Shown: positions 11,117-24,500 of the stretch, piece after piece | Position numbering within the stretch: position 1 is the stretch's first letter | Layout of the letters: the number at the start of each line of letters is the position of its first letter | NCBI GenBank assembly: GCA_004352715.1 | Contig: SCFE01000001.1 | Coordinates: forward strand, 4,354,299 to 4,418,298 | Origin: Hofstenia miamia | Lineage: Eukaryota > Xenacoelomorpha > Acoela | Length of the DNA: 64,000 nt | Direction of reading: 5' to 3' | Translations under genes and position numbers: made by a program | Notes under the pieces: generated by a model | The model's database searches: none | Seen by the model: the letters and a program-made list of their open reading frames with translations, nothing else | Told to the model about the DNA's origin: nothing

Positions 11117-12891
11117 ATATATACATGTATATAAATATATATATATAACCCGCATTTCTAATGTTAGGACTAACGTTTGTTATTTCACATATACAGATAT
11201 TTTGTAGGTTTTTATTCAATAAATGCATAGGATAGTTCCTTGAGGCCTTAGGAAAACTTAAATGGTTCATTGAATTTTATATACAAATCAGTTGGAACTA
11301 AATAAATTTTTATAACTACGCTTACAATGTTTGTAAAATTTGCCCGGAGACAATAAATCAATATTTCCTTCAAATATCACTTGTTGTCAAATTTTACTTC
11401 AAATTTAATAAAAACGTCTGAGGCTTGTGGAGTGCTTGACATATAGTTTCTTAAATCAATGTTTATTATTTTACAAATCGAAGTTGTGAAAATGGTGTTG
11501 CAATTCTCACAGAATGTGGAATTGGATTGAATTAAATATAGCTATATGAAAAATGGTAACTAGATACTGAAGGAATGGAATACGATTTCTGTATTTTCTA
11601 GCCGTTCTAAACTAATTAGCAAAACAGATATACATGCCCTAATTGGTGAAATATATTCAGTTAGCAATGATATTTTTTTAAAACAAATTCAAATTAATAT
11701 GCATTAATATTTTTTCGGTAAAGTAAACTTAAGGAAAAGTATTTCTAATATAATATAAAATTGTTAAAATAAATGGGTAATTTCTTTTGTACCACTGTGC
11801 TGACATTGTAAAATTCCCTTAAAGTTTTTACGAACAAATTTAGTAAGACCTCTTTTTTAGTATTCTGTACTAAAAATCATTAATGCTAAAATTCATTGAA
11901 TCTAGATTATATTGTAACACTTACTGATATTCAATAACAGAAAAGCTAAGTCAATTTTTTGTGAAAATTAAATTTATGGAAAATTGGAAATAAGGGCTGT
12001 AAAACTGATTCAAGGAAAAATTATTCTTATCCTCTACTCAAACCTATTTCATAGTATAATCAATACCAATATATTTATTGAAACTTGTTACGTTGTTTTT
12101 GAAATATTGCTATAATGGTGTTATTGAGATTAAATAAAAACTAAGGTTGCAATTATTGTATGAATGTTGAATATTTAACACATAATATCTTTTATGGATA
12201 TCTTTGTTAATCGCTTTTCATTTTCGAAAATTGGTATTAAGTTAGCAGGAGGCTGCCTCTAGGAATTTTAATTAACCACAATTTTATGAATGAAAGACTG
12301 TAATTTTGGCTACGAAGTATTAACTATTTTAATTAGCAAAATATAAATCCTGTCGTAGTATATTGCTCATCATAAATAGCAATTGCAATGTTTTCGAAAA
12401 CCAATCAAAAATTTCTGGAAATTATTTTTTATTGACGTCAACATCTTATTGGTCAATAGCTTAACTTTGTAGTGGATTTCTAATATATGCTGTTTTTCAT
12501 GATTGTCCTTTGAAATTCTGTTGTCTACGCTTTAAACCTAGCTCATAAATAATTGAAGTTCTATACAAATTATTCAAAATTTTAGGCAATCATACGTCTA
12601 TGAATAATGTTTCAGTACCTAAGCAATGAGTACATGTAATTTTTCAAAATTATTTACAAATAAATTCGTGAGCAATGATATTAATACGCCAGACGTTATG
12701 TAGAAAACGAAGAAAATATTGTGACAAAGATGGGCGTTTTAAAATTGTGGTGTGATAATACAATTATATTATCTCAACTAAATTTGAATATAAAATCCTG
12801 CTAAGATGTTTGTTTAATAAAATTTCACGAATTGCATTTCATACTTACAATCAGTGATGACTATATTTCTTAAATGTTTAAAAAACTATGT

Positions 12892-12930
12892 ATATATATA
12901 TAATATATAATATATATATATACATATATA

Positions 12931-12972
<42 letters not shown>

Positions 12973-12992
12973 TATATATGTATGTATGGATG

Positions 12993-13028
<36 letters not shown>

Positions 13029-13031
13029 TAA
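12892..13031. repeat. (TA)n microsatellite with CATATATG interruptions
   Basis: About 140 bp of alternating TA, interrupted by TGCATA and GTATGTATGGATG. It is the longest ungapped TA tract in the window. Reading frames here (IYIYIY) are artefacts of the repeat. Confidence 0.9.
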
Positions 13032-13340
13032 ACTTTTATTGCAACACTTATCCAAGAATATTTTTAACATTTTTGTTTCTTAAGATTCTCGATGTATTGT
13101 ACTTTCCTAACTTTTACATTCATAGATTGAGGAGTATTCTGACAAAAGTGTAGATGCAATTTCTCCAAGGTCTTCTAGCTATGGGACTTTAGTCAACACT
13201 GTTTTCGAAATGTGGATTATCACCATGTTTCGTTTATACAGGATGTAATATGAAATTTAAAACAGTTATGATTTATTGTAAAAATGACAAACTTTATATA
13301 TGTGTAATTTACAATTGACCCGTTTAGCTTTACATCTTGC

Positions 13341-13586
13341 TTATTGTACTAGGAAACTGCTCGTGATATGCAAGGGGACATCAATGAGCTGTATTAGATA
13401 TTTGATAAATGAATTAATAAAGCTGACAATAATGCTAGATTCCAACAGTTCCAGCTCAGCAGTTGAGTATCCCGAACGCTTAAGCTTTAGGAGCAAGTAA
13501 ATGTGACGGTTAATCTCTTTCGTTAAATTCAGCACATGACTTTGAAATTTAAGGTGGCTGGATATTGTAATTTCAAGTACTTTCAT
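13341..13586 (-). pseudogene. LINE reverse transcriptase fragment
   Basis: The 81-codon minus-strand frame reads MKVLEITISSHLKFQSHV, then a helix with LLLKLKRSGYS and a run to YLIQLI. This matches the block just after the palm in CR1/Jockey-type LINEs (the LG-v-i-d--L-w--H motif, the region that follows YADD). The LG is changed to LE. It is isolated, without the catalytic YADD, so it is a dead fragment in the GPCR intron. Confidence 0.5.
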
Positions 13587-14956
13587 TTCATTTATTTATA
13601 AGAAATTCTGAGTATTTTGATGCCATCCGATGGGTAATTGAAAATTTCTTCGAAAGGGATTATGAGCTCTTTGAATTTTGTTAAGCAATCGGTTAAAGTA
13701 ATATATTCTGGTTTCTGTTAAGTTGATCTGCTAAATTTATAATATGGTCAACAATGCTTACAATTGGCTTTTGTTATTAGATTGGCTAAGTCTCACATTT
13801 TTAATTTTGTTTCAGAAATTTATTTGTAAAACAAAATGTACTAACTTTCTGACATGCTATTTTTTTTAACAAATTACGTTAATTAAAACCTATGTTGAAA
13901 TTTGAAATTTACGCATTACAAAACACCTATGTTTTTAAATTTTGCAATCCAGTAGATAGATTTTTAGTTGGGAAAATGTTTTTGATATCTCGAAAACATT
14001 TAGCACTTACTCAAGTACATTAAAATACACGTTTTCTAATTTTTTTCAAAATAGTTATCAAGGTGCAAAAATGTAAGAAAATATTTCAATTTAATTAGAA
14101 GAAGTCGATGGTTTTCTAAATTGCTTATATAGTGGAGTTCTAGCTAGGGCTTGCTTAGTGACAAAAATCGAAATTTTGTATGTATAGGAAAATGACTTAA
14201 AATACGTTTTCAAAAAACCATTTTCCAATGTAGATAAAACGTTCAATCTGATTAACCATGTATATGGCCTTCTGGCTTCTTTGACACTAGTTTTGTAAAG
14301 CTGCGACAAGCAATTATTAAGTTATGGCTAAGTCACGAAAAGTTGATCCCATTAACTGTGTAACCTCAATAAGACGTCATAATCGAAAGAATTTTTTCCT
14401 AAAACGCCAGGTATAATCGATTTAAAAAATTGTTAAAAAATAAGACAGTTTATTATACAGCAATGTTCAATTTGATTTAAGATATAATGTATTTACTTTA
14501 TAATAGACATTGTCCACGAATTTGAATCCATTAATACTTGCTTCATAGATTTTCAACCAAAAAGAAACAATCATGTGATGTTGTAAAAAGGGAGAATTAA
14601 GAAATTTCATGCAAAATATTCAACGAATATCTTAAAAAGCGTGTTTTTTAAACTTTTTTTGCTTATATTTCAATGTACACTAAATAATTAATGCCTAAAA
14701 TTCTAAAGTGTACCTTAGCAATGAGAAATGGATTGTTGGAGATGTGTTTTTAAAAGTGTTGAACTTGTCAAGACAGTTAAAAGGAAGTCGTATTTTCAAT
14801 TAAATTACAGAAGGGCTACATGCTAATTGATCAATGCCGAAATATAATATGACGCGCATAATAGTTAATTGCTCCAATCATTGCATAACACGTAGTTGTA
14901 ATCAAATTTAAAGAAGAATTAACCACAATAAGGCAGACGTGATCATGACAAAAGAT

Positions 14957-16031
14957 CAGAGATGGAATTGGATCCAACATTTTAAGATTCCATCCGATGC
15001 GAATTTTTAAAAGAATTTTAGTTCTCAATCCGAAACGGATCCGAATTTCAATAAGTATTCTAACAATAAATAAACGTGGACTTAAAATATATTTTATGTT
15101 TTTTTCAAATGCGAATAGAAAATTTTAAATGCTTCAACACTGTCGTGAGATCAAAAATGGACGTATATGATAAACCGGGGCTTGGGCCATGGTATTCGAA
15201 AAAGGAGAGGACTTACACAATAGTGCATGCATTGTGTTGAAAAATTAATGTTAAATTTTGAAATATTGCAATAGTATAAAATGCTCTTCTAGTATTACAA
15301 TATAATACAGTCAATTTTTTTCAAGCGAACCAAAAAATGAAAAATTGTTTTTGGCAACGATCATAAAATGGGCCTAAATGATTAGAATTTAAATGGGCCC
15401 AACTGGATTTCGACTGGGCGTGGATCTCAATTTTCGGCCAATGTCCATCTATGTTTGAAATAGATTGCTTCTTTTATCTGTAATTGTCCACACACGAGAA
15501 GTAAATCCGTTTCTGATTGGCGTAACTTTGATTACGAGTGGAAATTCTTAATTGCTCTGCCAAAACTCCAACAAATTCATTTCCTTGCTTATTTGTAAGC
15601 TTTGTAATAATCTAATTCCCAAAATTATCAGCAACTATAATCATGATATATTTATAGAGTTTAAATAGTCGAGTTTCGTATGGTATTACCTCCCTATTAA
15701 TTATCTTATGTCCAAATCCAAAAATCACAATTTTGAAACGTTGCTAAGAATTGAGAATTGAAGTTGTTACAAACAAAAAGGTAAAACTTACTTCAAAATT
15801 GCAGCGAAGAAAACAAGAATAGTATAAACAATAGAAAATTAAAGAACAAACCCAAAATTTATACTGCAAGACACTAAAGAAATTGTAATAGAGTGTATTA
15901 AAATCCGTGATAGAAAAATTGTGTAATGTATTAAAATGTATAATATACACAATTTTTAAAAAAAAATGGATCCGAAACAGAGCCGAAATTTCCTCAAAAT
16001 GTAGATCCAATCCGATCCAATTCCATCTCGG
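14957..16031. mobile_element. hAT-type non-autonomous transposon, perfect TSD
   Basis: An 8-bp duplication CAAAAGAT lies at 14949-14956 and 16032-16039. Terminal inverted repeats are CAGAGATGGAATTGGATC at the left, with the inverse (16 of 18) at 16014-16031. Subterminal GGATCCGAA words occur at both ends. The interior is 1.08 kb of AT-rich sequence with no transposase. Near 15395-15460 a GGGCCCAACTGG...GGCCAATGTCC segment looks like a nested piece of another hAT end. Confidence 0.85.
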
Positions 16032-16039
16032 CAAAAGAT

Positions 16040-18007
16040 CACTTTCTTATTACAAACCTTGAAATTTTAAGAGTATCAAAAAGTAAATATATTTATAAGG
16101 CATTCGAAAACCGCCATTTTTTAGAACCCCATCAAGCGAGAAATCCTACGTATTGGCTTGAAATTTAGCAAGTGAATTAATTGGTTAAAAGGAGAAAAAT
16201 ACATCGTACTACTAGTGCTAATAAGTGTTTCTAAATTTGGAAAGCTGACTTTTTAGATATATGTACTTAAGATGAAAACTACTTATTAGCGACCTCGTTC
16301 GAATGGAATCACTAATTCCTTTTGTAGGAATAAGTAAACATAAATTTGTCGACAGTATATGAACAGGAAAATTTTGAATCCGACTAAAATTACGTAATTT
16401 AAGCAAATACAAAATTTTCTGTTATAAGTTTTGTGTGAGAAATTTCTTCAATAAATTAACTAATAAGAAAACCTCTATAATACATGATGGTTTAAGCTCG
16501 TTCGCTTATTACATTCGTTTTATGCTAAATCAACTCTAAATCAGGTATATTACAACCTTATTTTTTAATCTTGATTTTTTCAGCCTATTTTCTGATAGAT
16601 ATATTAGGTATATTAATCCCAAACAGCTTGGCCTCCCAGTAAAAGAAGAAATCCTTTGTTCAAATTTTCATAGAATTTTGTTCGAGCCTATTTTGAATAT
16701 ATCGTAAACCAACGGCGTATCTATTGGAGAACATTCTTGAATTCAATGTTGAAAATGTCTACAAATCGCATCGCTGTGGTTTAAAAGTTTAAAAGATTAA
16801 CTAATTTTCTTTGAAAATTCAATTTTTTTTACAAAATATTTAAATTTCCTTAAAAAACTAACACCGAAAATTAAGTACTTTATATGTGCATAGATCTCCC
16901 AAATACATCGAGGCGTGTTGTGTGCAAAGTCAGAGTTCCTTTCAGATTTTGGATATATTTATTTGTTTTTGAAATACAAGCACCTAAAAAAATTTTTACA
17001 AACCATAAAATTATATTAAATTTTTTGGCAGTTGGATAATAACTCATTATTAGTTGATGAGAAGGAAAATTTATTTACATTTTTTTCTGATGAAGTAAAA
17101 TTCAATGTATTGTAGTTCTCCTAGTAACAATGCCAATATTTGTTTTTAAATTCAACGAAGAGACAGATTTTCTGTAGAAAATTTTTATTAAATTATTAAA
17201 TATACAAAACTGTGTGCAGCAGGAACTAAATTATTTGAAAAACGAATTCACGAATGAGATAATATATAATACTCAAACATGTCAACAGAATTATCTTTAT
17301 TTTAATCTAACTAAAGAAAAAACAATCCTCGTCTAATAAAAATATTTACAAAATATATAAAATGACTTTAATTATAACAATTTTTAATGAATATATATAT
17401 ATATATAAGTATATTAGCGTAGCATCAAATGATGCAATGCAAGTCCATGCTGCTAAATTCATTTAGGAATAACTTTAATTAATAGAAAAAGCTTCAATTC
17501 CAATTTCAAAATAAATTGTAGAAATTAATTCATATTAGGCTCAAGTAATTTTCTTTTGTTACAAATTATCAATTAACTCTACCATTATGAGCCTAGATTA
17601 CTAATACTACGATTGGATATTTCCTTGACTTCTAATGTCTAAATTGCAAGTACTATCACATAAACCCCTAACAATGAAATATTTTGAAAGCAGAAATTTT
17701 TAATAAAATAAAGCAAATATTGATTTCTATATATACCGAGTTATATAACTTTAATTGAAAAAGAATTTTTAAACACAATCTTGAAATATTCAAAGTCCGA
17801 AAATCTTCAAACTGAATTTTTTCTTAAACCTCACTTTACATTTCATACGCAAGCTTGGATTTTTCTTTTTCAATATATTCCAAATTTACTAATGTTGTTT
17901 TACACCGTCAATGTTAGAAAGAAAAGTTCTTCAATGAATGAAATTATTTTAATGATGCAATCAAATTCTATAGTATTTTTTTCAACAGTATTAACATTTA
18001 AATTTAG
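16040..18007 (+). other. Intronic AT-rich stretch
   Basis: No coding signal apart from the acceptor at 18006-18007. A short TA tract lies near 17393. Confidence 0.4.
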
Positions 18008-18127
18008 GTACGTGAAATTCTAACGCAAGTATTGATGACAATTTGTTTCTGTTGTCCTAAGAAGAAACAGCCACATTCATTAGGGAAAATGGATGATGGA
18101 CGTACATACGTAACATCTGGAGTTTAG
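18008..18127 (+). CDS. Class A GPCR, terminal exon (helix 8, tail)
   Basis: After an acceptor (taaatttag) the exon reads 39 codons and a TAG. It continues TM7 in phase 0: VREILTQVLMTICFCCPKKK. That is a helix-8 segment with arginine at 8.51 and valine in place of the usual phenylalanine at 8.50. The CFCC cluster is a typical palmitoylation site at the end of helix 8. The tail then runs through HSLGKMDDGRTY to VTSGV at the C terminus, and S-G-V fits a class I PDZ ligand (S/T-x-hydrophobic). A polyadenylation signal lies 100 nt downstream. The frame match and the right kind of sequence at the right place support it. It is too short for homology alone. Confidence 0.7.
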   Translation, partial: VREILTQVLMTICFCCPKKKQPHSLGKMDDGRTYVTSGV

Positions 18128-18226
18128 ACCACGCAGCAACATTTTACTTTGTCGTTGACTGATTTTTTTGTTGTGTATTGCATGTCATGTTGTAATTTGT
18201 AATCACTGTTAAAGGTGTTGACTTGT

Positions 18227-18232
18227 AATAAA
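18227..18232 (+). promoter_or_regulatory. Polyadenylation signal of GPCR gene
   Basis: AATAAA lies 100 nt after the GPCR stop codon, followed by T-rich sequence. It is the first AATAAA downstream of the stop. Confidence 0.5.
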
Positions 18233-20372
18233 TTTTGTTTCTTTAATATGAATGACTTCCAAGATGTACAAAATTTTATCCCTAGGCAACCCAGACATCT
18301 ATTACACTTTTTAAAGGTTTCGATGAACATTTTTGAGCACTCTTAACTCACTTAGTTATAATAATATCTACGATTTAAAAGCTCTTGCGATCATGCGTTT
18401 TATTATCTGGATACTAGCTATGGGAAGAATTTGAAAAAATGAATATACTTCAAACACAGGAACAACTTTTATCACAAAATTTTCACAATCGTAGTGCAGA
18501 ACGCTTGCCCATAAATGTGCAACATTCCCAGAATTCCCAAGCTTCTTAATAGGTTCGTTACTTTAAAGATACTAAGGCAGTTTGGGGTTAACAACATATA
18601 TATTATCTTGAGATTGTCATTCGAATCAAATAGTGCAAAAAGAAGATTTCGATGATATATGTTTAAATATGTATTTCTATTGAATGTGCATATTTTTGAA
18701 TTTATTAATGAATGTATATATTTGACAAAATTATATTATATTTTATTTTAATCTTTCTTAATTTTTAATCAGAAAACAAGGGAAAATCTAAACTCCAATA
18801 CCACATTGAGGTAGCTTGATTTTGGTTTCAACAAAGACTAGTATATTTTTTGGGAAAGTAATATCTTTAGATGAATATTTCTGTCAGTTTGACTTTATAA
18901 TCTGTATTTTTAACATCATTCAAATTAAAGTTTTGGTTGTCAAATACATGAACGCCTTTACTTATTAGGAATTGTTTCATTTTATCTGAATGTAGTCGTC
19001 ATACATATCAAAGTGTCCAAAAAATCCATTTATTAATATTAAATTTAAACAAAATGGTGATAGTATTTGATATAAAAGTAACATTGATTGGTATGTCTGT
19101 TTCATTTTGAGGCTCTTCTCTGAAATCGTGAAATATAGCAACCAAGTTCCAAAAATTTATTTAGTTAGTATAAATTCTTTGCAACGAAGTTCTTCATTTA
19201 TTAAATAACATTACGGTTAAATATGAACAAAGAAAACAAAAAACTGGGATACAATATTTGCTTAATCAAAAGGGAGATGAAATATTTTGGTTAATTCAAA
19301 CCTGTATTATTATTTATAACATTTTCATTTAGCTATTCTTTTGTCAGCTGTATTGTTTCTGCGTCACCACAAGCATTTTAGATAAATTCCATAAAATCTA
19401 GATCTTTTTATCTATTAATTTTTTCCCAGTCTATATAAAGCCAAATAATTGAAATTCAGTATGAAAAACAATTTTCATGTTGTAATTTTTTTTACTTATT
19501 AATATTAACTTATTATTTTAAGCATATAATGACTTTAAATAATAATTGTTAGCACCTTGTTTCAATGGTTCAAAATTTTTTATGCAATTGTTGGCACATT
19601 TATAGTTCTTAGGCGCATTGATATATGTTTACTGATACTTCTTACAAAGTGTCTTCTGACAGCAACTTTTCTGTATGATAGAGGGTATTTTGAGATTTTT
19701 AATGATGTAAGTAGGTATTTTTGAAACTTTAAGTTTAGGGTTTTTTAAAGTAAAAAAAATAATCCAAAAAGGGGAAAACATTAACAAACGTTGGAAATGA
19801 GTGTTTATTGACACAATAGATCATAGATCCTGAAAATGTAGCATTTGTTAGAAGAATGATACGGAAATCTGATTATGAAGTTATTTCTGATTATAATAAC
19901 TTAGGGCAGATTTGAAAGATAAATATTGAGGTGAACGAGAATTGAAAGTCCCTGTAGAAAATGGATGCTATTAACATCAATATCATAGTTACCAACTTTT
20001 GGTTTGCGAAGGAAAATGAGATTGAGATACTTGAGATAAAGTTTTATAGGGATCTTGGATTGGGTGAGAACTTTCGCAAAACAATGCTTGTAAAGTAAAT
20101 TCTTTCAAGCTTTCAATATCTCTATTGGGAGGCATAGCTCAGAAATAATTAACCGTCAGAGTAAACTTTGAGTAAGAGATGAACCTTCAAACATTAGATA
20201 TAGCTAAAGTTAAAAAAATGAGAAACAGAATTTTTTTCAATCTCTTAGCAACAAAAATACTCACAGTAACAAAATTTATATCATACAATGGAAAATTAAG
20301 TTTTCTACAAGTTTATGTAAAAGAAATTAGTCATCCTTGCCTTCGGAGCGAACAGATTTAAAAAATCTGTAC
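18233..20372. other. AT-rich stretch without genes
   Basis: Nothing recognised on either strand between the GPCR 3' end and the Tc1/mariner remnant. Confidence 0.4.
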
Positions 20373-20717
20373 TTAATTGAGTCCATCAAATTCGTATGTA
20401 TTTTCAATTAATTGTTTTTCAGTTTTTGCATATTTTTTCGATTTTTCTTTTCCACATTGTCCTTCATGATTCCCCAAATATTTTCTACAGATGAAGGGTT
20501 CGGTGAGTTGGCAGATCACTGTAAGATTTGAAAAAAAAATTTTCTCAGAAGAAACTTTGGGTATGTCTTGAAGTATGGGGGTAATCCCATTTTGCTGAAG
20601 AATCCATCCAGCTCGATAAAACCGGTTCGCAAATGGGATAAGCTCTGCTAAAATATCAGTATATTTTGAATATGCAAATCTACAATAACTGTTCAAATTA
20701 TAATGCACAATATACAA
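20373..20717 (-). pseudogene. Tc1/mariner transposase remnant
   Basis: The minus strand encodes WILQQNGI, matching the W-I-F-Q-Q-D-x-A block around the second catalytic aspartate; the aspartate is replaced by N. After a frame shift, near 20450-20510, it reads NPSSVENIWGIMKDNVEKKN, the clear counterpart of the DLNPIENxWG block that carries the third catalytic residue. The W of the WPxxSPD block is a TGA stop and the SPD aspartate is missing. It is therefore a dead copy with at least one frameshift and one nonsense change. No terminal repeats were found. Confidence 0.7.
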
Positions 20718-21397
20718 ACTGCAAACTAGCTAAAATATTATTTTAAGATCATATAGAAACTTTCAAAATATATACAAATATATACTAAAATTCAATCCTG
20801 TTTCGTAAAACATATATTTCATAACTCCAAAGTCAGTTAATTTACATCTAAGATGAGTCTCAACATTAAGTACAGGGTTTAAAGTTAAGCACATAACATA
20901 AAACATCTCAGGGCCACAGCCACAAAAGTTAGAGTAATCCCTGGAAACTCAGGCAACTACAACTGGCCAATAGAGCTAAAAAAATAGTTTGTAAAAATAT
21001 AATTATTAAATTCATTTATTGTAACTTCGTTCTCAATTATAGTATAATGAAATTTGAACATTGAACTAAATAAAAATGTGTTCTACACCTGATACTGATC
21101 CTTTTTGAGGATACTTACAAACTTGCGGCTGCAGACACTTTTCTATGATCACTAATCATGTCAACCCAGTCAAGGATTCACCTTGCTAATTTCTCATCCG
21201 GGTTTGCTATCAATCGTATTTTGTACCATTAATATCAGCTTTTATCACAATTTTTTTAAGGAAAGAAAGAACACGTGCCTTCAACTTTTAAATTCACATA
21301 TTTTTTTTCTAAAGTGAACAAATATCATATGTAATATCATTTACAATATTTCATTTCAGAAATCATCATTAAATTGGAAAATTTCAATAGTCAATCA

Positions 21398-21570
21398 TCA
21401 CAGACAAGGTAATTGTTTAAGATAATCTTCAGCTATAGTTTGACAACTTTTGATGTTTCTATTGGCGTTGCAATTGTGTCCTTGGCAACAGTAGTATTTT
21501 GGTCTTTTTTCTGGTTTAGGTACTTCTGCGCTTTCAGAATTGTTGCAGTGCTTTGGTTGTTCAGTCCACA
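21398..21570 (-). CDS. CC-x4-CN frame, possible activin-receptor/Ly6-type exon
   Basis: The frame directly beyond the retrotransposon stop reads LLWTEQPKHC, NNSESAEVPKPEKR, then PKYYCCQGHNCNANRN and ends in TGA at 21398. CC-x4-CN closes the three-finger ectodomains of activin/BMP type II receptors and Ly6 proteins. The spacing from the preceding cysteine (18 residues) is within the range of those families. There is no ATG, so it would be an exon fragment. Its upstream side coincides with the end of the retrotransposon, which may have inserted into it. No transmembrane or kinase exon was found nearby. It may be chance or part of the element's 3' end. Confidence 0.3.
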
Positions 21571-24500
21571 GGAGACCTAGCGATGATTGCACGCGCTGTG
21601 CAACGCGCCAGCACTATACCCAACCGAGTCATAATCTCCTTCTGTGCAGCTTCCGTTGACTGCTTGGTCTGGATGGCGAGCCTACTGGCGATCTTCCTGA
21701 TGGTCCTCATTGCTTGAATGCCCCACGAGCCGTAGGGTGTCACTGCGAGGGGGAGACACTCCCAACCAAGCTCTTCACATTTGTCGTCATTCTCGCAGTG
21801 CTTCTTTAGCTCAGCAGCCTCTAGGCAGTAGCCGGTCGTGGCACTCGCTCCGTCAATGTTGAGAGGATTGAGCGGGTGTGCTACGGTGACGTCTATTGCT
21901 CCTGCTTTTCCAAGGGACCAGACGGGGATCAGAACATCCACAGGCCGTGTCAGTGAGCTCGAGTGATCCATGTTGGCACCCTGTTCGAGTATGGGATTCA
22001 TTAAGGCTCTACTTGCACAGTTGAAGACAGTATCCCGTATAGTGTTGTGGCGGAATATCACATCTGGCCCTGTCTTGCATGTCAGTGCATGGTGTCCAAG
22101 GGGATCAAGCAGATTCTCTGGACACAATGGACACTTGGCGCCTGTACACGCCAGGGGTAGTCCCAGTCTGTGCTTTAGAAGAACCTGTACTTCCTCTGGT
22201 TCAAGTCTGAAGCCCAACCCTGGGGATGGGGTGGCCGTCAACCATGTGGATGCGTTTGGTGACGAAACTTCAAGTAGACGGACTCGTTCCGATGGACTTT
22301 CAGCTTCTTCCAACAAGTCAGAAAGACATTTCTTTTCTATAGAAGCTGAAAGTGATACCTGACGCTTCCATCGACTTGGAAACTCATTCCCGGCTATTTG
22401 TAATTTGTCTTCTACCTTCACTTGGTCGTTGTAGGACTGAATGCTGAATTTCAAGTCGGCAATAATTCCCGAGGATGCCACAGAAGAGATGTAAGCCGCG
22501 GGTGCATGCAGCTTAAGGGAACGCAGGCCAATTCCCCCACAACTCAGCCCTAGTTGTGCCTGTTTCCTGGCGACCTCCGAAAGCTCTATTGCATTTATTT
22601 CCTCGAAACAACTTAGCACTGCGTCGTCAAAATGACCCAACATCTCCTGTGCCTGATCCGGCGGACAGCACCTGGCAAGGTGTGCTAGCTTACAAAAGCT
22701 TCCACATTGTCGCAGGAGTGAAATTGCTATTTGTGGATCTCCAAGGGTTGGCAGCTTGTTCAGAAGCATCTCAGCTGCTTGAGACTTGGAAACGATGTAA
22801 TCATTGCAATAGTCATTACTTCCAATTGGCGCTCCAAGAATTTCCAGATTCGGCTGGTGGAATTTTTTGATCTCCTCGGGGAATGCAGACAGGTCGAGGC
22901 GGCAGAAAATCTCGCATTTTTTGAGGTTGAGCTCCAGTCCTGACCACTCCATTGCCTGTTGGATGCAGGCCAGGCATCTCATAATAGACGATCTGGTTCC
23001 ACAAATCACTCCGTCGTCCAAATACCACATATTCAGTAGCAAGTCGTCAATCTCGTCAATCTCGAGCACCAATCTGTTAAGTGCGATAGCGAACATCAAA
23101 GGCCCTAAAGGATCGCCTTGTTGCACTCCAGCTGCTGATAAAAACTCGCCAGTCACGTGCCACAACCTAGGATGTGTCTGATAGCAGTAAATGACCCATG
23201 GAAGTATTTCAGGGAAGTGCTTGGAACATTTATCCATGACTGCTTGTCTGGATACAGTATTGAAAGCATTTCGCATGTCAACTTTCAAAATTGTGAAGTC
23301 ATCGTCGTTCCAGTGTTCTTTCACAACTTCCCTCAGCTTGTGTACAACTTTTTCCATACCTCCAGGACACGCAACTCCAAACTGGTGAGGTTGAAAGAGC
23401 TGACGGGCTTCCTCACTTGTGACTGCACAAATGCATTTCCCAGCAAGACGTCGATAGATCTCTCCCACCGCAATGGGTCGTATATCTAACTGAGCAGCTG
23501 GGGCAGACTTTCTCAGGGCGACTAAAGCTGCTCCAGCGAGCACTGGGGCAACCTCTCGAGGAGCTTTACCAGAGACAAGGTGATTCATGAATTGTCTCAG
23601 GGTAGAAATGAAAGACACTGGCAAGGTTGCTTCAGCTGCCTCACAAAGGTGGTCAATTCTCAATCCTGATGGTCCGCATGCTGTTCCCTTAGGGAAGGAA
23701 CGTAGAATATCCAATATCTTGAAATCTGGACCTAGCTGAACAGGAGCAGAATTAATAGCAGGTATCACTGGAGCTGCCTGGATCGGGTGTTTTTCAGCTA
23801 GAAGGCGCTTAGTCTCGTCTGAGTTCGGAGCAAGTCCCTTAGAGCACAGGACTCTACTAGCTTTCCCGAACAAGCCCTCCTCGGCAAAGGCGATGGCGGC
23901 GTCTCTAGTTTTTTGCACGTCTGAATGGACAGTTTTCTTGTCTGGTTGCAATTTAATTGCAGCTCGTTCCGCATCTCGCCACAGGGCAACTTTTTCACCA
24001 TCCATCCAGCGGTTGCAAAGTGCCACTATGTTGGCTTTATGAGAGTTCTTCCCAGCTCTTTTGGCAGTGGGCAAGACACACTTAGGCAACATCAGCAAGT
24101 GAATGTATGCGTCCGTAGTGTTCTGATGGATTGCCTTGCTGATAGCATCTTGCAGGACCCGGCCGAATGCTTGCCTCGCCATTGCCGGAACATGTTTCAG
24201 AGTGGGTCTCCTTAGGCTCGCAACCTCAGCAAGTGTTGGCAGATCAGTATTAGGAGCTTCCATCAACCTAGCATGTGCGTGGCATCTCTGATTGTGTGAG
24301 TGACGTGACCTTTTTGACAGTAATTTGCCACAATTACACACATATTTATTGTTGCTCTCCAGCCAATCTCTGGGAACGGACCCCGGAAGAACACCTTTGG
24401 TATGTCGCTCAAGGTGCTGGATTACACCATTAACAGAGAGACACATTGCGCAATTTTCAACGGGACATCTCAGGCCAGCAGAGGCTGCTCCTCTAGGTTG

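Larger units (their letters stand above)
9399..18007 (+). other. GPCR intron 2 (phase 0, 8.6 kb)
   Basis: The intron runs from gtgagc to ...aatttag. It holds C-rich blocks near 9722-9800, (TA)n tracts at 11079-11150 and 12892-13031, a LINE fragment at 13341 and a complete hAT element at 14957-16031. Otherwise it is AT-rich with nothing else recognised. Confidence 0.6.

Noticed and set aside
12870-13153. Membrane-like small proteins on both strands
   Set aside because: They are translations of the (TA)n tract and carry no other signal.
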